Source of the DNA: Melanocharis versteri | Lineage: Eukaryota > Chordata > Aves > Passeriformes > Melanocharitidae | Assembly: GCA_013397845.1 (NCBI GenBank) | Contig: VZTG01010512.1 | Location: forward strand, 697,440-761,439 | Reading direction: 5' to 3' | Length of the DNA stretch: 64,000 nt | Shown: positions 25,001 to 56,999 of the stretch, in pieces | Layout of the letters: every line of letters starts with the position of its first letter | Numbering within the stretch: the stretch's first letter is position 1 | Notes under the pieces: model-generated | What the model was told of the DNA's origin: nothing | What the model saw: only the letters and a program-made list of their open reading frames with translations | Database searches by the model: none | Position numbers and translations under genes: made by a program

Positions 25001-28000
25001 TTGTTTTAAACTTCTTCCATTTCTGCATCTCTTTGACTGTCATGGTCTTCATTTTTTGTCAGTCCTTCTGAGCGGCTGCTGTAGTAATCTTTCACTGTAG
25101 AACATTTTTGCCAGCACACGTAAACAGATTGCTGTTAGTTGGTGTTTGTGTTGTACCTCAGACATGTCTTGCCCCGAGACTGTTTGCTGGCTTAGCATCC
25201 AAAATTTTTCCAAGACTTAGCCCACTTGATGCTTGCGTGTTAGGGGAGGATTGCTTTAGAAATCATGAACATGAAAACCAAGTCTGATTTAATGCAAAAC
25301 TTGTAGTTAATGATGGTTGTTCCCATCTCTGGTTTTTCTCATTTCTTATGTTTTATTGTATTTCAAGGTACTAGGGTATGAAAATGTCTTCTCAGCTGTA
25401 CTTCTTCACTGCAGTAGAAATAACCTGAGTATGTATAATTTCTTACATAAAAGGATACTTAAAGTAAGGGATTCTGCAGTATAGCATGGGATGAATCCTG
25501 GATTTTCATGTTGTGTTGTCTAAAAAAGGTGTAAACCAGCACTTAAGAGCTGTCTTAGAGACTGGGCTGTACAGAGCAAATGTTTCTCCACCCTTTAAGT
25601 TGGCAGTATTCTGGCCTATTCTATTTCCACGTCCCTAGTGGGAAAATTATCTCTGGGGTTCCATTTCTTTGTCAGAACAGAAGAGACGCCCCTCAAATGA
25701 ACGATTTTTGTCAGTTTTTTAATGCAACCTTTGAAGCTTTCCTGTTCATTGTCAGTATCTCCAGTGATGGGAAAGTGCAGAAGAGGTTGTAAAATATTTT
25801 GTGCTCTTATTTAAAGTGAGAGAGGCTGTCTTTCACAAGACCTGTTCCATTTCTGTTCCTCTGAATGCCTGGAATGCATGCATTCAGGTCACTGCCTAGG
25901 CAAAGTAACCTTGCGCATAATTATGTGTTGTTTTTAAAGTGATCTCTGATTTCAAAAGTGCTGTCTTGGTCTCAGTTTGATGTGAAGGCTAGCAGGTGTC
26001 ATAGCCAAGAAAATATTGTTTCATGGTGGTGCTGTGCAGAAGGTAAATACCCAGATGTCTTGGGGAAAGCACGTGGTTTTCCAATTAATTTCTATTTGTG
26101 GATACATAAACTTGATGTGCTTAACTCAGGGGCCCATGAGCCGAGCAAGTTTTTAATTGCCTGCTGTTTCAGCTAAAGTTTGTGGAGTCCTAGTGCAGAT
26201 GAGCCTGGGCTGATATTTAAAAGTAAAATTTGAGATTGCCCAAGTGCAGCCAGAATGATACGGTGAGGATAGGCCTGATAACCGTCTGTCCCATGAGCTC
26301 TGCACAGCCAAGAACCTTGAGGGAGCCACACTCGTGCCAGCTCTGGTCCAAACACATTATGTTCATTGCACTTTGGAGTGTGCTCTTCAGAGTTAAAGCT
26401 CTCTTACTCTGGAAGCCCCTTTAGAGCACTGACTAGTGGTATCATATGTGTAAAAGGCATTAAGTGAAACAGAGTCTGGAATGAGTATCAAGCCATCTCT
26501 CTGTGCCTTCTAAAGAAATCGATTTATACACTCTGCAAGGACAAGTTTACCAAATATATTCCTATTGTTTGTTTAATTTTACACTGCATGTTTTTGTGGT
26601 TTTGTTTTTGTTGGTTTTTTAAAATCTGGCCATTTCTAAGATTTTTAATGCATCTGCAGTAGGGCTTTTAAACTGAAAGCTGTATGAGCAAAGAATTAGC
26701 TCCTCCCTTTCCCATGGTACCTTTCTATCCCAAACCTGTTTCTCCAATATATTTAGGCTGTACTGGAAAAACATTTTACCATATACTGTCCATACTGTAT
26801 CTTGATTAACAAATGGAATGTTTTTTGTATTAGAGACAAAATTTAGTGTTGAAATACAGCATTATGCTGTCTTTCAGATATCTTGAAGTCAGCAAGTTTA
26901 TGAAGAACAGTCTTGTTGAGGCATGCTAAAGGTACATGCCTTTCTTTAAGCAGAAGCAAATGGCAAATATTTGTATATTTGGGTATGAACAATGCTATTC
27001 ATGGTTTCTTTACTGTTTTAACTACGCTTATTTTAAAGTTGGATGAAGACTTTTGGTCAAACTTCATTCTGAGTATTATTCACTTGTGGAGGTGGAGCTG
27101 TCAGTTAAACAATTTATAAATGTCCATACTTTTTAAGGTTAGCCATGATACTTTCATTAGGTAAATGCTACTTGCATTTTCATGGAGCTACGTGTTCAAT
27201 GCATCCATGTTTGTTTTTACAACTGTGTCAGGCTGTACAGAACTGATGAGTGGAAGTTGTTGACCATCTGAAGTCTCCTGGAGAACTGTTGAATTGTAGT
27301 TGCTGTTCGTGAATTCAGAATGAAACGAACACCCAGCCTTGCAGATCCTCTAGGGGATTTCACACTGGATATGGTGTTACTTTCAATTCCTACATTTTTG
27401 TTGTGCTTCCTTGGGCAAATAGTACTTACGGCAATATAAAGAATTAGTAACCACACAGGAATATCTTAGAATTCAGTTTTAAATATCCTTATCTTGACTG
27501 ACTGCAGGCTGCCAGTAAAAGGTTGCCATGTAGTGAAATTTGCTTAGGCACAGTATTTTCAAGGAAAGGCACAGTGCTTGATATATGAAAGGAAATTGAA
27601 GTTTTCTGTGTGATTCTTTCCCTGCTGACGGTTGGCAGCATTCCAGGAAGTTGACAGTTAATGGGACAAATGTATTATTAGTTTCCTCATTAAGAATAGA
27701 AATCTGGGGTCTGCATCCTCCCTCTCTTTCCATATGTGCTTCTTCAAAATTGCTAGAAAACGGAACAAAATGTCAAATTTCAGACAGGTGAATTTATCTG
27801 ATATAGCTTAATCATGTTATAATGAAGGAAATGCACGCGTACATTGTGTAAGAATCTTAAAAGCCTGACATTTTCTGAATTTAGACTTGCTTTAATATTT
27901 GAAGATAGGATTTTTGGTGTTGTAGATCTTTATTTGAAGCTAGTCTTCCTAACACTGGTCACCAGTAAATTAACAGATAGGAAAAAGATAAGTATTTGGC

Positions 28001-30559
28001 CTTCTTCTGTGAGCTGTGTTCGCAGAGCTGGGCAGGACCAGGCATTTCTGAGGATGCTTTCGTTGGGATGAAGAAAGGGTGATCACAAGAGATTCTGAGC
28101 TGAGTGGGAGCAAAGCACTGAATGGAAGTAAGCTTGGTTATAAAATGAAAGGCTGACACTCTCCATGGTTGACAGACAAAACTGTGTAGAAGTTATGAGA
28201 CATTGAGGCGAGGGGTGCAGAGGAGATGGATGTCAAGGCTGGTTCAGTCTGAGGAAGCTATAATGGCCTGATGAAATGCCAGAGGGTTGGAGGCAGGGGT
28301 AAGGCATGTGTAATTTCTAAGACCTCTTTGGTGATATAAGTGCATTACATCCAAGTGGCTTACTTACATCCCACACTCACCAAAATGTGCAGTAAATGAC
28401 TTTTCTGAGAATTGGCTCCATGTCTTCTGAAGCGCTGAGTAAATCTGTGTTATGCTAGGAGAGCGTACATTTAAAATGAAGAGAGAGACTGTACCTCTTG
28501 CTGTCACAGTACAAACTGATAATTTTTGATGAACGTCATGTAGGGCTGCAGAAAAAGGAATGATAATTTAGCACCAAGTGGAGACACTCCTCCTTCCTCA
28601 CTTAGATATACCTCTCCCTCCTTCCTCATATTATTAGTAAAAATAAACAATGAGTTCTTTTACATGCTGCTGTATACTAAAATACTACTATGAATTGTAA
28701 AATGGTTAGTAAATATAAGTTTCCTTGTACGTATTGGCAAGCATATTTTACAGTTTTGAATGTGTAGCAAATTACAAGGCTTCAAGGCAATAAAATTTGC
28801 TTGGTTATAATACTATGTATGGTATCTGTGTAAAATCGTTCCTCTAAAGGAATTATTTTCTCAGAGAACACTATCTCTCAAGATTCTTTTCTTAAACTGT
28901 ACTTGCTTTGTTTCACTCTTCGATTCTATGAAGTTTGCCAAAATGAAAGAAAATACAATTTAAACACTTAGCTTTGGCTATTCAAAATACTGACTTTTAA
29001 TGGAAAGGTGTCAACATTCACCTGGAAACCTTGGAAGGAGGGAAGCAGTCCTTCCTGCATTCGTTTCTGAGGAATTATCCAAAGTGAGGTATTAAACTTT
29101 CATTATCTTGATGCTGATACCAAACAACAGAGCTCTGTCTACTAAGCTGTTCCAGCTAATCCTGAATTGTTCAATGTCATTAGATCTTAATACAGTTTTA
29201 GTGGATAAACTCAAGATACTGGGTTTTTTCTCAGCTGATGATGAACAAATGTAAGATTACATGAATTAGTGTCTTCATTCTTTGTTTTCTGATTTTCAGT
29301 GTGTTTGGCTGATTTCATACTGCCCACAAAAAGTTTTCTCTTTCCTAATTCACAGGGGGTTTTGTCATTATATGTTGTTGGGCATTTTTATTACAAAACT
29401 ATGTGCAAGTACATCTGTTAACAGTGTTGAGAAAGTGGCAGAATCCAAAGACATAGTGGTAAGATGGGTAGGGAAGAAAGAGCTGGGGTTGGTGGCTTTT
29501 TTTGTTAAGAAATTAGGCTTTTTGGCTCCCTCCAGTAAGCTGACCTGCATCCTACCAGTACAGTCTGGATACAGATTTTTCCTTGTGTTAAGGAACAGTT
29601 ACTGTTGTCCACTTACACCTCCCCCGTCTACTGGGGAAGGAAGTCTTTAACAAAACTGCCAGTTTACTGTGAGAAGCTGCTTTGGTATTTAGTTAACTCT
29701 TTATAACAGAGGTTTGTTTTTTTTGACAGTATTTTGGAAAAGGGGTCTTAAAATTGACATTTTTTTTGAGATAAATGCCAATTAAGGTAGCGCATTTTTA
29801 ATTAGTAATATATCAAATAGTTAAAAATACCCCCTTTAAAGAACGTCAGAGTGTTTTGATTGTACCTGTCTAGCTGTGAAGTGAATGCAGGTTAGCTAGA
29901 TGGAAGTGGAATGCATAGATTCTTAAAAGAATACTACTTGTACAACAGTTGTAATTATTTGTGGAGGCCATGTTTGCACTGTCTGTGTTCTCAAAACTTG
30001 CTTAAAATTTAACAAATATCTAGTGTTGTGGCATATGGAAGGCAAGAATCTCTTCGGGACTATTGAATAATATGGGAAAATGTTCCTTAAGTTAATAACA
30101 ACGGAAGACAGCATGCTGTCACCCTTTAGGAAGAAAAGGCAATTCTTCTAGTCAAATATTTGCATTACTAGGCATCTCTTACAGCTACACTCAAAACCTG
30201 TGTAAAGACAAAGTTAGAAGTGCACACCTAGCATCAAAGAAATGAGAAATATTACTGTAAAAGCCATGATGCCGTTTTATTTTTTCTTCTGTGGACATCT
30301 GCATTGAGGTGTTGTGTTCCTTTTTTTCATATGAGAGGACTTTGGTGGAGTATACATCCTTTTTTTCTTACTTTTGTTCTCTATGTGATTATTCCTTTTC
30401 GTCATGAAAGATGTCTGACAAGGCCAGTTTTCCTTTTCTGGCTTAGATTGACTGTATGTGTTTCCATATCAGTGTCAGGTATTCCTGGTGGTTGTGACCA
30501 AAAGTATTTTAATGATTGCAATGTCTGGAAGACTTGTTGATGTTCTGTCACTCTTTTAT

Positions 30560-30650
30560 TTATGGAATTATGCAACAATTCAGGTTGAATGGGGCCTCTG
30601 GAGAGTGTCTGGCCCAAGCCTTGCTCCCTTGCTGCACGTGTGTGTATGAA
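30560..30650 (-). mobile_element. CR1 LINE 3'-end fragment, inverted
   Basis: The + strand reads 'aattcaggttgaatggggcc' then 'tctggagagtgtctggccca' and 'agccttgctccc'. This corresponds to the reverse complement of the CR1 3' end, as commonly seen after an 'atagaatcat' start. It is short and diverged. It lies about 330 nt upstream of the MAPK8 ATG exon. Confidence 0.55.
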
Positions 30651-30978
30651 GGGATGGTCGGACTCTTGGAGCTCTCTGGATGATGTGGAGCTTCCTGCCT
30701 TTTGATCTTCTGTCATTTCCATCTAAGATTTTTGCTACCATCCATTAATTTTCAGTTTTCTATTATTTTGACCTTCTGGAATCTTACCTTAGGAACACTC
30801 CTAAAAATACGACATTTCAAACATGTGCCATCTTATTCCTGCAGACATTAAAAATAACTTACATGTGCAGTTGGGACTTATTTGGGAAATGTCTTGTATG
30901 TCTCATAAGAAATTTTGCCTTATGTCAGATTACATATAGTTGTAAAATCTTAGGTTTTCAAATTTTATTTCTTCGTAG

Positions 30979-50146
<19,168 letters not shown>

Positions 50147-50920
50147 CTACTTGGTCTTTTGGGGGGTGGGAGGGGGGTCCTTTTAGTCATTAATAGGGCA
50201 CTTTTAAAATTTGGTGGTATTTTTGAGTGTTTTTTCAAAAATAATCATGGAATTCATCATAAAGTGCTGTAATTTCAAACTGTAAGTTGTGTTATAAGCA
50301 GCCACTTTTTTGCTGTAATTAACTGTAAAATATTAAACCTGATAATTTTTATTGTGGTTTTAAAAATCTGCATATTTGCTTTACTATTATGCTGCTGATC
50401 TTTTTTTACTGAATTTGTAAGATTTGTTTTATCAAAGCACATATTAATGTTGTGGTCATTACCATATGATGAGTTATTTAAGATTTTATAGGTTTTCAAT
50501 TTTTTAATTAGAATTTATTCCAGATGTTTTGTTCATGATATCCTTCAAAGTTTTATGCTTGGTCATACATCTGTGTCCAGGTGGAGGGAGAGAGAATTCA
50601 GTGCAGCCAGCTGTAGTTTCAGGCATACTACTGTGGTGCTGGGTAGCGAACAAAATCCTCTTTTATTTTGGCCACTTGCCTATAATACTTCAGCAAAAGC
50701 AACAATTAGTGAGTTTTTTTAGAGAAACAGAAAAAATCTTTTGCAAAGTTACATTGTCTGAATGGGTTTATGAACTTAAGAAAGCAAAGCATATCTTCAA
50801 AGCTGCAGAAATATCCAGCCTAGCAGAGTAATGTGATGTTTTCTGCAGAGTTGTGGCATGCCAAATCTTGTGATCACCATAAAACATGAGGATACTTCAT
50901 GAATAATACATTGCAATGCC

Positions 50921-50926
50921 AATAAA
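50921..50926 (+). terminator. Proximal poly(A) signal of MAPK8
   Basis: AATAAA about 780 nt after the stop codon, followed by a T-rich stretch (gtttacttc and tgtttttgtac) that could act as the downstream element. Confidence 0.5.
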
Positions 50927-53647
50927 CTGTTTACTTCTAGCTCGTAGCCTGTTTTTGTACACACAAAATGAAGTGTATCCAGGATGTTTAGATTGACAAG
51001 AGGGAAAATGAAAATGCTGTAGCTATACTTTCATGTGAGATGTGATTCTTGGGAGTTCTGGTTCTTACTAGTTTTGTCTACTAAGGCAAGTGCTTTTTGA
51101 GTGCTTTTTGGGTCAAAGAGGGAATGACGTGAATGCAATAGGGGCAAAACTTGGGCTACTCTTTCTCCACCAAAAGTAACTGATAGCTAAAAACCATGAA
51201 GTGGTAGGAGAACCTCAGGATTCCTGTAGCTAATGCATTAATTGAGCAATATATGGCATCCAAAGGAGGGAGAAGTAGTGCTGTATAAATTAATATTTAT
51301 CTCTTTCATTTCACCATGAGATCAGTGTAGCAGAAATCTTAGCAGTGGTCCATTTTAAGTCATAAATATTCAGTAGTTTTCATCACTGAAGCTCCAGGTT
51401 TCAATACTTTTTAAACAAAAGATATATTGAGATATATAGAACAGTTACTAAATAGTCATGTAAGATGGTGCTGCTCTCACAGAAGTATTTTAACTGTTTA
51501 CATTTTATATTTACAGAATGATTTATGTATAACTGACTTAAGTTTATGTATGAGTTAAACAATCATTCAGAATTTATTTCTTTGGAAAATGCAGATTTTT
51601 AGTGAAGCTGGGCTGTATAATTGATTGCCTTGTGTAGATGCATATTTCGTGTAGTGAATTAGAATGTGAAAAGGAATTTAAATTAGTAAAGTTCACAAAA
51701 ATGGGCATAAAAGATACAGAAGTCTTGCCGGTGCTGAGTATAAGCAAATAATGTAACTGGCTACAGAGGTCATCCAGGAATGACTGGTGGTCTTCAGTGT
51801 GGTTCCTTCTGCTTGTTGGGTTAAATAAGTGTATTTTTGAAGTTTTAACTGAAAGAGGAAGATTTGTCTTCATAGTAAGTTTCAGAAAAATAGAAGTGAT
51901 AGTAATGCTTTCAATATCTAACATGTCTTTTTAAAAAAACATGCAGGGTTGCAAGGAATGGTAATGTCTCAAAGATTACTAAATTGATAAACTGCACAGT
52001 TGTTTTCCTGGCCTGGCTAGACTGCTGGTAAGTGCTGTTTGTGTGTAATTTTGCTTTCCTCACTTGTATCTAGTATTTCAATATTGCCTTCCTAAGCCAC
52101 ATTTGTTAAGGCAATTATTTTTGCAGGATCCTGCCAAATTGTATATTACCTCAGAATAGGCAGGACAAGTTTGGATTCATCTAGCACTGGAATGTAGAAA
52201 ATGTTGAACAGAGACCAACAGAAGTCTGTTTTGTAATTTTTTTTATCAAAGTTTAAGCTGTGAATTAAGCCAAAATTTTTGGTCAAACAGTACTCAATTG
52301 TTACTATAGGGTCAAATGATAGTGTGGTCAGCACAGTGTAATGAAGTTAAGAGTGACAAAAGTAACTTCTGATGCCTCAGTGCTGTTAAAAACAAATTGG
52401 TAAATACAGTCCCTATTTAAATTTATTTTAGACCCCACTGGATTGCAGTGATGATTGAAATATTTTGAAACTTAAAATTTTTTTTGCTATCACTTTTCAG
52501 TGTCCTAAATGTATAGTAACTGAACTGAGCTCATAAGCTCCAAGGAGAATTGGGCTTTTCTTCTTTCAGGGCAGGGTTAGTGAATGTGTGGAACTGCCCT
52601 CTGCAGCCTACTGCAGTGTGAGAAAGCTGTGCTTAAAGGGTTTGTTTCAGTAGGGTCAGAGCTTTGCCTGTGGAAACTGAGAGTTCACTTTTGGCACCAT
52701 CTTCGTAGGAGTGTTGCTTTTTCTTTTTTTTTTTCTTTTTTTCAGTTGCTTGCATTTTAGACAAATTAAAGTGATGGCTAATTTCAAAAGCAAGAAAGTA
52801 ATATTCAGTAATCAAATTATCATAACAGCATCCTAGTCTTAATTTCCTGTTTTATTTGTTGAAATATAAATATTTTTCAGATAGCAAACAAATGAGTAAC
52901 TGGAGTTCAGCTGTCTTTGTCTATTGTTAGATTATATGCTATCCAATACACTGTACAATTTTAAAGTATTTTTAAGCTTTATTTTAGACTATGATTTGGA
53001 ATCTTCTCATGACAACAGGTTTCACTAAAGTGCATGCAACTTTCTAAGGCCGTTCCAATTCACTGGGAGTTGGTACGGATTGAACTACCACGAGCTGTCT
53101 GATCTCTTACCTCAGGTGAGGTTCCAAGTTGGGCAGTAATAGCGAGATTGGTTTCTACCTTCTCTGGGCAGAGCTGTGGCATGCAGCAAGGATAAAGCAG
53201 CTTTCTCCTTTTGTAGTAGGTTGTTCAAGAATTTGAAATAGAGATGAGGGGTAGGAATTAGTATCTTTAGGGTGTACTGGGATGCTGTGCTGGGAAGTCT
53301 TTTGTTAGTGCAAGACAGTGGGTCAGAGCTGATGTGTTTTTGTGTGTGAGCAGCTGTGCTGTCCAAGCACAACTCCCTGGTGGAACATGCTCAGCCCTGG
53401 GTCACTCTGCTCAGCGAGCAGATGTGGCACTTAGCCCTGCCAAGCTTGGGCTTCTAGCTTTGAAGAACATTTACTATGTGAGATGCAGCAGCATCTTTCT
53501 GGGCAGGAATTCCAGCTTGACTACATCAGCAGCAGTGGTGAGGTGGGGGTGTCCCGTGTCCCCAGCACAGGGTGTGGCAGTAGGGCCCTGCTGCCTGGGG
53601 TTGGTGGGGCCAGCATTGAGCACCTGTGCAGGGGCTCTGCAGGGAGG

Positions 53648-53665
53648 GGATGGATGGATGGATGG
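53648..53665. repeat. GGAT/TGGA tetranucleotide repeat
   Basis: About four and a half uninterrupted units of the tetranucleotide, in the distal MAPK8 3'UTR or flank. Confidence 0.9.
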
Positions 53666-54930
53666 AGCATTCAGCTCAGCAGTGCGTGAAGAAAAATGTC
53701 GAAAAACTCCTACAGGAGGATGGTCCTACCCAGCCAATAATACGAAGAGTGACAGTAAATGTTTCTTGATAAAGACCATGGGCAAAAGGGGAGAAGGTTC
53801 AGCTTTTACACTTGGTCTTACTCTTTCAAGTTGCTAAAGGGAGTGAATTACAGTTTCTAGATCTGTTTTTATTTGCTGTTGGCAGCAGCTTGTCCATGCT
53901 ATTACATTTTATTTTCCTGTCAGTGGTTCGGTGCAGTCAAAGGAGAGCCTGTCTGTATTTTTCAGTAGGATCAGAAAGAGGTTTTTTTATTGAAGAAATA
54001 TGGTAAGACTGTACTGCCTACCCAAATTTTCAATTAATTTAATTTATTCTTAGTTAAGGGCACTGGATAAAAGTGGTATTTTAAGTGGTCGCACTCACTC
54101 CCTTCTCTTCTTTGCATGTCTGTGTTAAACGTGTTTTGAATCAGATCACTATGTGTTTCTACTTCTGCAGTTCAAAATTTAAGCTAGGTTTTCTTGAACT
54201 ACCTCACACAAACTTTCTATGTTTTTTAAGTAAGCAAAGCTAACCCTTGCTATTGGAACTACACTGAATGTGAATAGAAAATACACTTCCTTTAGAAAAA
54301 CAAACTTATTGGCCAATGTTGAGACAATATCAGTATGTTTCTTATCTATTTCACGTAAGATGTTCATGTGTAGTATATAGCTTGTGTACAGTAATGTACA
54401 TCTAGATTATTGTGTTAGCTGTAAATTGGTGATTTTATTATTGTAGTCTGGTTTTGTAGGGTAAAAATAGCTTACTAGTAATGTCAGCTCATCCTTTACA
54501 TTTTACAAAAGGAATAATTCTTGGTAAGCTTTGCATACAGATGAATTACTTTTGTAGGCCCAATATCTAGTCTATTTTTGAGAGTTCTTTAACTTTTATT
54601 ACTAAAGTTGAGAAAAAACCCCCCACCCCAATTACTGTGATCATTCCTTCTGCCCTTTTTGAAGTATATTCTTAATTTTATTATGTCCCAAGAAATATGA
54701 AGGGGAAGATACACCATTAAAAAGACTGGGGAAAACTTAATTTTTTTTTCTTCCCCACATTTGATACCTTTTCCTGCTTTTCCTTTTTTCCCTCCAAATA
54801 AGCTGTTGGTGGGCATTACTGAGAACATTGTGGGTTTTTTTAACTCATTCATGCCATAGGTCATTACATGTGCACCACTGGAATGTATACATTGTTATCT
54901 AGTATGTCAATTGGTTATAATGATATTTTA

Positions 54931-54936
54931 AATAAA
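54931..54936 (+). terminator. Candidate distal poly(A) signal of MAPK8
   Basis: AATAAA followed immediately by an A-rich run and then gtttgac. The upstream U-rich, TGTA-containing context resembles a mature 3' end. The A-rich run could also be a simple repeat. Confidence 0.4.
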
Positions 54937-54955
54937 AAAGAAAAAAAAAAAAAGT

Positions 54956-56999
54956 TTGACCACCATGCATTTAGTGTTTCTTCATTGCCAGGCTGGAAGG
55001 GGTTTCATATGGATTGCATAATAGGGCTGCACTTGAAATCTTATTAGTGAGAGTCCTGCCTCCGAATTCATCTGTTTTTTAATGATAGTGTCCTGTCTTG
55101 TGTGTGAGCTCACTCGTGGGCAAAATGACATGTTTTTTCCATTTCTCCATTTGCATGGACTTTGAATGTGCTGCAGACTGTTAACAGCCACACATTCAGT
55201 GCCTTTGTGAGCACTGGGAATCCATTCTTGCTTCCTTGCTGCCAGCTCCAGCCACCTTAGTTCCTGGAAATACAGCGCTGAGACCCTGTGCTGCTGAAAG
55301 AGGTAAGCCATGGGCCGCCTAGTGTATGGGACAATCTCCCAAAACTGAGTCTTGGAGAAGCCTGAAAGATCTGACTTTTGGAGAGCTGATGTGGATGCCT
55401 GGACCACTCACTGCACTGGCACTTCTCCTGCAGGTAAATCCAAACATAATGCATTTGATTGCTTTCACTTCCAGCAGGGTTTCAGTGCTTCGTTAAGGAC
55501 TGCAGCTGCCCTTGAGCTGTGCTGTTGGTGCCTTTGTGTCCAGTTTCAAGGGAAAGGGACTGTGACTACAGTGCAGCCAGCTTTGTTTATCAGGGCCAGC
55601 AGTTTGTGGGATGTTCTTCTAGGAAGATGGTGGGACTCAGAAATGCTCTTCTTTATCTGCATATGTCAGGAAAAAGTGTAGTCAATTTCCAGTGATATGT
55701 TAATACAGAGGCAGGCCAGAGAGAGTCATAGCTCTGCCCAGGCTTTGGCTGGTGGCTAAGGACTGAAACACTCCATAGTGCTGCTGGCTTCAGTGAATGT
55801 AGATGAGGCATTAAGCTATCCCTGTTTGTTTTCCTTTTTGTGTTAGAAATGCCACAGGGACCTATGGAAGTTTTTTCTGTTATTCTGAAGTATGGCTGAT
55901 TTGCTTTTTTTAAAGCATATGCTTGCGTTGTTGTTTTTTTTTCCACTGAAAAGCTTTTACTGGGTTTTTTTGCCTGCATAATAGTGGAAGGGATATTCCA
56001 GGCTGGGAAAATTGCACAGGTGAAGCTGTGGTAAAAATGTATCTACTCCAGGAACCTTCTGTCATGTTTAATTAATAATAAAGAAACCTGTACCTTGTAA
56101 ACACTTGCTAAGAAAGCTGACATTTAAATCAGGGACTGTAATGAGTGAAAGGTCTGCAAAATAAGGAGTAGGCTCCAGTGCTTGATGTGGGGAAATGCTT
56201 TGGTGGGGAAGAGCACAGAAACAGGAGTTAAAACTAGGAAAGGGTATTATCTTCCTCACGTAAGGGAATAGTGTTCCATGAAGTTGTGTACTAGTGGATT
56301 CCCATTTCTTGCATTATTGCCCATATCAGGAATTTAACATTACGGTCCTGTTGCTGCACTTGGAATTGACATCCCACTGTGGTGCACTTTAGTGTGAACT
56401 GGGTCGTTTGCAGCTTCTTGCAGGGTCTGTTTACTGCAGTCGCTCATCTTCAAAAGGAGCTGAAATTTATTCCTCATGAACAAGAGGTATAGATGTTGCT
56501 GAAGCACAACAGCCAGTTTGGAACTGGTTTGTTTCACTCATCATTTTGAGAAGATAGTTTCTTTCTAATACTAAAAAGAATTAATTTTATCTTGGATTCC
56601 AGATTATGTAGTGCTATAGCTCTCATGGTCCTATCCTGGATCTGCAAGTGTGGGATAGGTGTGTTTGTTAGCCGTTACCTAAGGTTAAATACTTAAGAAC
56701 TGAGCCCTGCTGACTGGGAGACTAAACACCACATATGACCAAGACTGCTGGTTAACTCTCTTGAGTTTGTAGTGTGAACTAAAGGGAGCAGTCTGCACTT
56801 GATACATACAGGAGATAATGCAATATAAATAGTGTAAGGGAGGTGGGGGCTGTCAGGATGGATACAGTGAAAGGCTTCCCTGTTTTGGGTAGAAATTAGA
56901 GAAAGCATTAAAATACCCTGCTTGCTCCTACTTCTTGGATTGAATGTTGCTTTTTGATGTTCTACTTACAACCTGGTTCAGATCACCCTCCAATATTAA
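54956..56999. other. Tail-to-tail intergenic spacer between MAPK8 and ARHGAP22
   Basis: No gene is recognised here. An AATAAA on the + strand at 56077 could serve a still longer MAPK8 transcript. Several short open frames overlap one another and lack homology that I recognise. Confidence 0.5.

Larger units (their letters stand above)
12100..30978 (+). other. MAPK8: Probable MAPK8 intron 1 (non-coding)
   Basis: The stretch lies between the CpG island and the ATG exon. No coding exon is recognised. It includes a 3'-end-like stretch near 13.55-14.0 kb, a CR1 fragment at 15440-15605, an unexplained 61-codon open stretch at 18667-18852, a C16 tract beside a gap at about 21.99 kb, and a CR1-like fragment near 30.56-30.65 kb. 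One or more extra non-coding leader exons may be hidden in it. Confidence 0.5.
50147..54955 (+). other. MAPK8: MAPK8 3'UTR (proximal and probable distal forms)
   Basis: AT-rich sequence follows the stop codon, with long pyrimidine and ATTTA-containing stretches and no coding signal. AATAAA signals occur at 50921-50926 and 54931-54936. Just before the second lies TGTACAGTAATGTACAT (54387-54403) and U-rich sequence typical of a cleavage region. The distal end is chosen because vertebrate MAPK8 has long 3'UTR forms. The boundary is uncertain, and much of 51-54 kb could be downstream of a proximal cleavage site. Confidence 0.5.

Noticed and set aside
29282..29650. 122-codon open frame shortly upstream of the MAPK8 ATG exon
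   Set aside because: There is no recognisable domain, no plausible splice sites joining it to MAPK8, and the start context is poor. It was treated as chance.
53334..53837. 167-codon open frame on the + strand
   Set aside because: It crosses the GGAT repeat and has no homology that I recognise. It lies in the probable distal 3'UTR or flank of MAPK8, and another frame over the same bases is also open.
54982..55407. 141-codon open frame on the - strand between the two genes
   Set aside because: It has no recognised homology, and two other frames overlap it on both strands. It does not connect to ARHGAP22 by splice sites or phase.
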